Virus record (IMG/VR): IMGVR_UViG_3300046524_000304 | Coordinates: 1-32,356 of that record | Length of the DNA stretch: 32,356 bases | Origin: a virus | Strand: one strand, 5' to 3' | In this document: piece after piece, positions 28,550 through 32,356 of the stretch | Layout: each line of letters begins with the position of its first letter | Numbering within the stretch: the first letter of the stretch is position 1 | Translations under genes and position numbers: made by a program | Notes under the pieces: generated by a model | The model's input: the letters and a program-made list of their open reading frames with translations, nothing else | What the model was told of the DNA's origin: nothing | Databases searched by the model: none

Positions 28550-28720
28550 ATGGTCTCGAACATCATCCTGTGGTTAGCAGTCCTGTGCGTTCTTCTGGCC
28601 TTTACGGCGATCCGCATGGTGCAGGTAGCAAAGCAGGCAGACCAGCGCGATCCGCGCCTGCCGCGCGAGTTTGAGTTCGAACACGAATGCGATGCGCACT
28701 ATCCGCGCGTCCGTGATTAA
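28550..28720 (+). CDS. Small single-pass membrane protein
   Basis: A 56-residue protein from ATG 28550 with GGAAAAGC upstream. The N-terminal hydrophobic helix (VSNIILWLAVLCVLLAFTAI) is followed by a polar part (RMVQVAKQADQRDPRLPREF, then EFEHECDAHYPRVRD). It lies directly before the first DGR target gene. It is not recognised. Confidence 0.55.
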   Translation: MVSNIILWLAVLCVLLAFTAIRMVQVAKQADQRDPRLPREFEFEHECDAHYPRVRD

Positions 28721-28749
28721 CCCGCAGTCCCCTACTTTCAGGAGTTGAA

Positions 28750-29115
28750 ATGCAACAGGTTCAGATTCCCCCGCTCGCTGAAGGCGAAATCTACCTCGGT
28801 GGATTCGTCAACACAACCGGTGACGTCACGCACACCATCCTTCTGCCCGGCGATAGCGACGAGGCGTCTTGGCAGGCTCAGATGGATTGGGCAAAAAGCA
28901 TTGGCGGCGATCTGCCGACGCGCGCCGAACTCGTGATCGCCTACGAGCAGCACCGCGACCAGTTCCAGAAGGACGCCTACTGGTCGAACACGCCCGACTC
29001 CGATCCCGGCTATTCCGGCTGGGCCTGGTTTCAGAACTTCCTCTACGGCTATCAGGGCTACTACCCCCAGGGCTACGAGTTCCGCGCCCGCGCCGTCCGC
29101 AGATTGTCCATTTAA
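28750..29115 (+). CDS. DGR target protein 1 (DUF1566/C-type lectin-like), carries VR1
   Basis: A 121-residue protein; AGGAG precedes ATG 28750. The sequence includes EIYLGGFVNTTGDVTHTILL, then PGDSDEASWQAQMDWAKSIG, GDLPTRAELVIAY and AYWSNT, followed by the variable C-terminus SGWAWFQNFLYGYQGYYPQG and YEFRARAVRRLSI. This is the DUF1566-like, C-type-lectin-type fold of many DGR targets: the LPTRAE helix and the WS...WF framework are constant while seven AAY-derived positions and one His position vary. There is no signal peptide or fibre domain, so it may be a cytoplasmic binding protein or a small virion part. Confidence 0.88.
   Translation: MQQVQIPPLAEGEIYLGGFVNTTGDVTHTILLPGDSDEASWQAQMDWAKSIGGDLPTRAELVIAYEQHRDQFQKDAYWSNTPDSDPGYSGWAWFQNFLYGYQGYYPQGYEFRARAVRRLSI
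29013..29104 (+). repeat. DGR variable repeat VR1
   Basis: The 92 bases match TR (30140-30231) except at 11 positions, and each of the 11 is A in TR. Seven AAY codons of TR are changed: to CTC, TAC, TAT, GGC, TAC, GGC and TAC, and one CAC to CCC. The flanks (TTCCGGCTGGGCCTGG at the left, GAGTTCCGCGCCCGCG at the right) are identical. The 3' part is a long G/C stretch like the initiation-of-mutagenic-homing region of known DGRs. Confidence 0.93.
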
Positions 29116-29145
29116 CCCTTTGCCCATTTACAACGGAGCAGCGCA

Positions 29146-29610
29146 ATGACCATCACGCTCGAAGCCATCGAAGCCCAGCATGCCCGCGTCGCCGAAATGA
29201 TAGCGGCGTTCAGGGCTCAACCGCTCGCGACCGAGTATCGCGTCGACGCCGTCACGATCCCGCTCGCTCCGGGTGAGCGCTACGCCGGCATCGTGCTTGA
29301 CGAAGACGGCACGCCGTCGCACCACCTGATCCTGCTGCCCGGCGATGTCGACGATGTCTCGTGGTCGGCTGCGAAGGACTGGGCGGCCGAACAAGGCGGC
29401 GGACTGCCGAATCGACGCGAGCAATCGCTGCTCTTCGCGAACCTGAAAGGCGAGTTCGAAGAGCGCGCGTACTGGTCGGCTGAGTCGCATGAATCGGAGT
29501 CCGGCTGGGCCTGGTATCAGAACTTCGACCTCGGCGATCAGTACTACATCCACCAGTACTACGAGTTCCGCGCCCGCGCTGTCCGCAGATTTATTCCTTC
29601 GGTAATTTGA
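29146..29610 (+). CDS. DGR target protein 2 (DUF1566/C-type lectin-like), carries VR2
   Basis: A 154-residue protein from ATG 29146; GGAGCAGCGCA is upstream. The first 40 residues (TITLEAIEAQHARVAEMIAA, then FRAQPLATEYRVDAVTI) are a helical addition not in target 1. Then it is parallel to target 1: PGERYAGIVLDEDGTPSHHL, ILLPGDVDDVSWSAAKDWAA, GLPNRREQSLLFANL and AYWSAE, then SGWAWYQNFDLGDQYYIHQY and YEFRARAVRRF. The two genes are tandem paralogues that share a single template. VR-derived residues differ from target 1 (D, L, D, Y, I, Y, Y). Confidence 0.88.
   Translation: MTITLEAIEAQHARVAEMIAAFRAQPLATEYRVDAVTIPLAPGERYAGIVLDEDGTPSHHLILLPGDVDDVSWSAAKDWAAEQGGGLPNRREQSLLFANLKGEFEERAYWSAESHESESGWAWYQNFDLGDQYYIHQYYEFRARAVRRFIPSVI
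29500..29590 (+). repeat. DGR variable repeat VR2
   Basis: Ninety-one bases align with TR. Eight differences are at TR adenines (AAC to GAC, CTC, TAC, ATC, TAC, TAC and AAT to GAT). Two others are not at adenines: T to A at 29516 in the left flank, and C to T at 29580 in the right flank. So it is a second substrate of the same TR, diverged a little more at its ends than VR1. Confidence 0.9.
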
Positions 29611-29624
29611 TCTTTTAATACACC

Positions 29625-29999
29625 GTGGCCCTGCACACCCAACTCCCCATTTATCGAGCGGCCTATGCGCTGCTCGATAGCGTCACCGACATGGTCAAGA
29701 ACATGCCGCGCGACTTCAAACGCTCCATCGGCGAGAAGATCAGCGCGGAATGCATCGAGATCATGGTTCTGGTGTTTCGCGCGAATGTCGCCCTCGACAA
29801 GGCGTCGCACCTGACCGAGTTGCTCGAACGCCTTCAGGTGATCGAACTGCTCTTGCGGCTCGGTATGGACAAGCGCCTTATCTCGCGCGCTGCGTATGCC
29901 GTGTCCGTCGAGCAAACGACCAGCATCGGGAAGCAGGCCAACGGGTGGAAGAACGCCACACATCGCCCGCTTCGTGGAGGTCAAGGCCGCCATGACTGA
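29625..29999 (+). CDS. avd: DGR accessory variability determinant (Avd-like)
   Basis: A 124-residue protein from GTG 29625. It is all-helical: LPIYRAAYALLDSVTDMVKN, PRDFKRSIGEKISAECIEIM, VLVFRANVALDKASHLTELL, ERLQVIELLLRLGMDKRLIS, then TTSIGKQANGWKN. This is the four-helix-bundle pattern of Avd (related to the S23 intervening protein family). The Bordetella phage Avd forms a pentamer that binds the reverse transcriptase and template RNA and is needed for homing. Gene order VR, avd, TR, RT equals that of phage BPP-1. Its stop overlaps the possible RT start (ATGACTGA). Confidence 0.88.
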   Translation: MALHTQLPIYRAAYALLDSVTDMVKNMPRDFKRSIGEKISAECIEIMVLVFRANVALDKASHLTELLERLQVIELLLRLGMDKRLISRAAYAVSVEQTTSIGKQANGWKNATHRPLRGGQGRHD

Positions 30000-31329
30000 G
30001 CGATCAATCAATCTGGTCGTGCCGCTGGCTCACGAGGCCACCGCCATGCGCATCGCAGATACCGACCGCCAGCGTGCGGCACGGTCTGGCGCAGTTTCCC
30101 AACTGAGCAATCGGTCGGGCGACGTAGATAGCACGATATTTCCGGCTGGGCCTGGTTTCAGAACTTCAACAACGGCAATCAGAACTACAACCACCAGAAC
30201 AACGAGTTCCGCGCCCGCGCCGTCCGCAGATCGAGAAGCGCTTTCGTTCGCCGAACTGGTCGAGGCCTATCTCGACTGCCGGTGTACGAAGCGAAACAGC
30301 AACGCCGCGCTCGCGTTCGAGCTTCGGCTCGAGCGCAACCTGCGCCGACTTTACGACGAGTTGGTCTCCGGAAGCTATTCGCCGGGCCGATCAAAGTGCT
30401 TTGTTATCACGCGACCGAAGCACCGCGAGGTCTGGGCGGCAGCGTTTCGCGACCGCATCGTGCACCACCTGCTTTACAACCGAATCGGCCCGCGCTTCGA
30501 GAAGTCGTTCATCGCGGACTCGTGTGCCTGCATCCCAGGCCGCGGCACGCTGTACGCAGCGCAACGCCTCGAGGCGAAGATCCGCAGCGTTACGCAGAAC
30601 TGGTCGCGACCCGCGTATTACCTGAAGTGCGATCTGGCGAATTTCTTCGTGAGCATCGACAAGCAGATCGTGCTGGACCTTTTGCTCGCGAAGATCCGCG
30701 AGCCGTTCTGGGCCGAGTTGACCGCGCTCGTGCTGATGCACGATCCACGCACCGACTTCGAATTCCGGGGTGATCGCGCCTCACTCGAACGCGTGCCGCG
30801 GCACAAACGCCTGATGGAGCAAACGGCGGATCGCGGTTTGCCGATCGGCAACCTGTCGAGCCAGTTCTTCGCCAACGTCTATCTGGATGTGCTCGATCAG
30901 CGGGCGAAGCACCGCCTCGGCGCTCGGCACTACATCCGGTACGTGGATGACTTCATTTTTCTGCACGCGTCACCAGCATGGCTGAATGCGGCACTGGCCG
31001 ACGTTGCCGCGTTCCTGCCGTCGCGCCTAGGCGTCCAGCTCAATACGAAGAAGACGATTCTGCAGCCTATCGCGCGCGGCGTCGACTTCGTCGGGCACGT
31101 CATCAAGCCGTGGAGCCGCACGACGCGGCGGCGCACGGTCAACGAGGCCGTCCGCCGCGTCGCCAAGGTCGATCCGGAGAATTTTCTCTCGGTATCGAAC
31201 AGCTATTTCGGCCTGCTGGGTCAAGCACCGAGCAGCCACCACGACCGCGCGACGCTGGCGAATGCAGTGCGCCGTCGAGGCCACGCAGTCAATAGATCAC
31301 TGACCAAGACATACCGAGGTTCGTCATGA
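29992..31329 (+). CDS. DGR reverse transcriptase
   Basis: The RT core (about 30241-31320) is clear: LVEAYLDCRCTKRNSNA, PKHREVWAAAFRDRIVHHLL, FIADSCACIPGRGT, YYLKCDLANFFVSID (first catalytic Asp), GLPIGNLSSQFFANVYL, and HYIRYVDDFIFLH (YVDD with the two catalytic Asp), then FVGHVIKP. These are DGR/group II-like motifs. No in-frame ATG, GTG or TTG occurs between TR and the core. The first good in-frame start is ATG 29992 with GGAGG upstream, which gives 445 residues and places the TR inside the ORF in another frame. The actual start is uncertain. It makes mutagenised cDNA at TR adenines. Confidence 0.93.
   Translation: MTERSINLVVPLAHEATAMRIADTDRQRAARSGAVSQLSNRSGDVDSTIFPAGPGFRTSTTAIRTTTTRTTSSAPAPSADREALSFAELVEAYLDCRCTKRNSNAALAFELRLERNLRRLYDELVSGSYSPGRSKCFVITRPKHREVWAAAFRDRIVHHLLYNRIGPRFEKSFIADSCACIPGRGTLYAAQRLEAKIRSVTQNWSRPAYYLKCDLANFFVSIDKQIVLDLLLAKIREPFWAELTALVLMHDPRTDFEFRGDRASLERVPRHKRLMEQTADRGLPIGNLSSQFFANVYLDVLDQRAKHRLGARHYIRYVDDFIFLHASPAWLNAALADVAAFLPSRLGVQLNTKKTILQPIARGVDFVGHVIKPWSRTTRRRTVNEAVRRVAKVDPENFLSVSNSYFGLLGQAPSSHHDRATLANAVRRRGHAVNRSLTKTYRGSS
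30140..30231 (+). repeat. DGR template repeat (TR)
   Basis: Ninety-two bases match VR1 and VR2 and contain a run of eight AAY codons when read in the VR frame (NFNNGNQNYNHQNNEF). AAY codons can vary widely at A positions without giving stops, a hallmark of DGR templates. TR lies between avd and the RT core. In the frame of the RT ORF the same bases give a Thr-rich stretch (RTSTTAIRTTTTRTTSS). The left flank starts at TTCCGGCTGG, the right ends at CCGTCCGCAGAT. Confidence 0.95.
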
Positions 31330-31421
31330 GCGGCCTCGAATGGTTCGCTCTCTCCGTATTGGGAGCGATAGCAGTGGGTGTGGGGTTGGCGCTTCTCTTC
31401 GAACGGACCCGGCGAAAGTAG
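31326..31421 (+). CDS. Tiny membrane peptide after the RT gene
   Basis: A 31-residue ORF from ATG 31326, which overlaps the RT stop (ATGA). It consists of SGLEWFALSVLGAIAVGVGL followed by ALLFERTRRK: one membrane helix with a basic cytoplasmic tail. The coupling with the RT gene supports translation. Its relation to the retroelement is unknown, and it may just belong to the class of small membrane peptides in this operon. Confidence 0.5.
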   Translation: MSGLEWFALSVLGAIAVGVGLALLFERTRRK

Positions 31422-31494
31422 GCGCGGCCATATCTGCCAAACGAATAAACGGCGTTTATGCGCCACACGAATAAACCCTTCTATTGAGGCGAGC

Positions 31495-32247
31495 ATGAGC
31501 AACCCAACAGTGATCGGCGATGCGACGCTGTACTTAGGCGACTGCCGCGAGATCCTGCCGACGCTGCCACGCGTTGATGCAATCTGCTCCGATCCGCCTT
31601 ACGGCCAAGACTACAAGGTCAACACGTTTTATGCGGGCGGAACGCGCGAGAGCGCTGTCGTACAGCGGAATGGAAAGACGTTGACCGTGCGCCCGAATAC
31701 CTACGAGCCAATCGTCGGCGACAAAGAGCCGTTCGATCCATCACCGTGGATAGATGCTGCTCCGGAAGTCCTGCTCTGGGGCGCTCACAAGTTCGCAGAT
31801 CGGTTACCTCCGGGCGGCTGGCTGGTTTGGGACAAGGTTCCCACTGGCAAGGTACGCGATCAGGGCGACGGCGAGGCCGCATGGATCAACCGAGATCAGC
31901 CGATGCGCATCTTCCGCCTGCTTTGGGATGGCTTGTGTGTTGGCGAAGGTGCACGACACGAAGTGACCGCGGGCCAGAAACGCTATCACCCATCGCAGAA
32001 GCCAGAAATCCTGATGGCTTGGTGCCTGACGTTCCTCAAGGGTCAGACGATTCTCGATCCGTACATGGGTGCGGGCGCAACAGGCGTAGCCGCTGTACGT
32101 GCCGGCAAGCATTTTATTGGGATCGAAGTTGTGCCCCGCTACTTCGACATCGCTTGCGAGCGGATCGCAAACGCCCAGCGTCAGGAATCACTTTTCGAGC
32201 CGGTTGTTCCTGTAGCCGAACAATCGTCGCTTGACCTGACCGCCTAA
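31495..32247 (+). CDS. DNA adenine/cytosine-N4 methyltransferase (beta-class)
   Basis: A 250-residue protein from ATG 31495 (TGAGGCGAGC upstream). The catalytic motif IV, DPPY, is near residue 34 (VDAICSDPPYGQDY), and the SAM-binding motif I lies near the C-terminus (ILDPYMGAGATGVAAVRAGK), followed by FIGIEV. This order (IV before I) is the beta class of amino-methyltransferases. WGAHKFADRLPPGGWLVWDK is typical of stand-alone phage enzymes. It has no restriction partner in view, so it probably protects phage DNA or has a regulatory role. It follows the DGR, in the same direction, after a short gap with a direct repeat (ACGAATAAAC at 31441 and 31467). Confidence 0.9.
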   Translation: MSNPTVIGDATLYLGDCREILPTLPRVDAICSDPPYGQDYKVNTFYAGGTRESAVVQRNGKTLTVRPNTYEPIVGDKEPFDPSPWIDAAPEVLLWGAHKFADRLPPGGWLVWDKVPTGKVRDQGDGEAAWINRDQPMRIFRLLWDGLCVGEGARHEVTAGQKRYHPSQKPEILMAWCLTFLKGQTILDPYMGAGATGVAAVRAGKHFIGIEVVPRYFDIACERIANAQRQESLFEPVVPVAEQSSLDLTA

Positions 32248-32294
32248 CCCCATCCGCGCAGCGCGCGAAGCAATCGAACAATGAGTGATGCCCC

Positions 32295-32356
32295 ATGCCA
32301 ATCAAACCGGAAAACAAGGCCCGCTATCCGTCGAACTGGAAAGAGATTCGCACGCG
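32295..32356 (+). CDS. HNH nuclease, N-terminal fragment (continues past window end)
   Basis: An ATG at 32295 opens a frame that runs to the window end: PIKPENKARYPSNWKEIRTR. This is the usual beginning of a family of phage HNH endonucleases of about 120 residues, in which a Cys-rich HNH motif follows. The active site itself is outside the window. A different frame from ATG 32281 is less likely. Confidence 0.6.
   Translation, partial: MPIKPENKARYPSNWKEIRT

Noticed and set aside
28750-29610. The two DUF1566-like genes as plain gene duplication unrelated to a retroelement
   Set aside because: Differences between the C-termini fall at TR adenines almost without exception and the TR, Avd and RT are adjacent, so DGR action explains them better.
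29896-29991. Extension of the RT reading frame upstream of ATG 29992
   Set aside because: This part overlaps the Avd gene in another frame and shows no RT-related sequence.

Overview
The window is a tailed-phage genome, either a prophage or a linearised/circularly continued phage. Its high GC content, codon use and gene style suggest a Burkholderia/Paraburkholderia-type betaproteobacterial host; that host call is inference, because no host flank or att site is visible. The virion is a contractile-tailed myovirus built from two modules: a lambda-like head (Nu1/A-type terminase, gpW, gpB-type portal, S49 protease, gpD-type decoration, gpE-type capsid, gpFII-type joiner) and a Mu-like tail (DUF2635, sheath, tube, frameshifted chaperone, circularisation-N protein, tape measure with a lysozyme domain, gp44 and gp45 baseplate proteins).

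Layout. From 26288 down to 1 nearly everything is on the minus strand. Immediate-early and replication genes come first (26288 to about 22400): YdaS-like Cro, ribbon-helix-helix-like small proteins, winged-helix proteins and a replication initiator carrying an internal iteron array, which is a probable origin. Next are middle genes (22400 to 18380): DUF1064 nuclease, HNH homing endonuclease, DUF4406, DUF1364/YbcO nuclease, many ATGA/GTGA-coupled small genes and a Q-like antiterminator candidate. A short membrane/lipoprotein region and a degenerate class II tRNA follow (18550 to 16950). Last come the packaging, head and tail genes (16913 to 1). No endolysin, integrase or tail fibre is seen in this window.

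The immunity switch lies at 26289-26395. A CI-type S24 repressor reads to the right, a YdaS-like gene reads to the left, and two 17-bp operators of the form GTATAG-N5-CTATAC lie between them. About 1.3 kb further right (27614-27654) a second, homologous copy of the promoter-operator points rightward and appears to drive an accessory operon on the plus strand.

That accessory operon is the most notable system. It holds six very small genes (several single-pass membrane peptides), then a complete diversity-generating retroelement (DGR): two small C-type-lectin-like/DUF1566-like target genes, each with its own 3' variable repeat (VR1 29013-29104, VR2 29500-29590), an Avd accessory gene, one template repeat (TR 30140-30231) and a YVDD reverse transcriptase. 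VR1 differs from TR at 11 positions and every one is an adenine in TR. VR2 differs at 8 adenines plus one non-adenine change in each flank. All seven AAY codons after the first differ in both VRs. The targets are not fused to a tail fibre and sit in an apparently CI-repressed operon away from the late genes. A beta-class DNA methyltransferase and the start of an HNH nuclease gene close the window.
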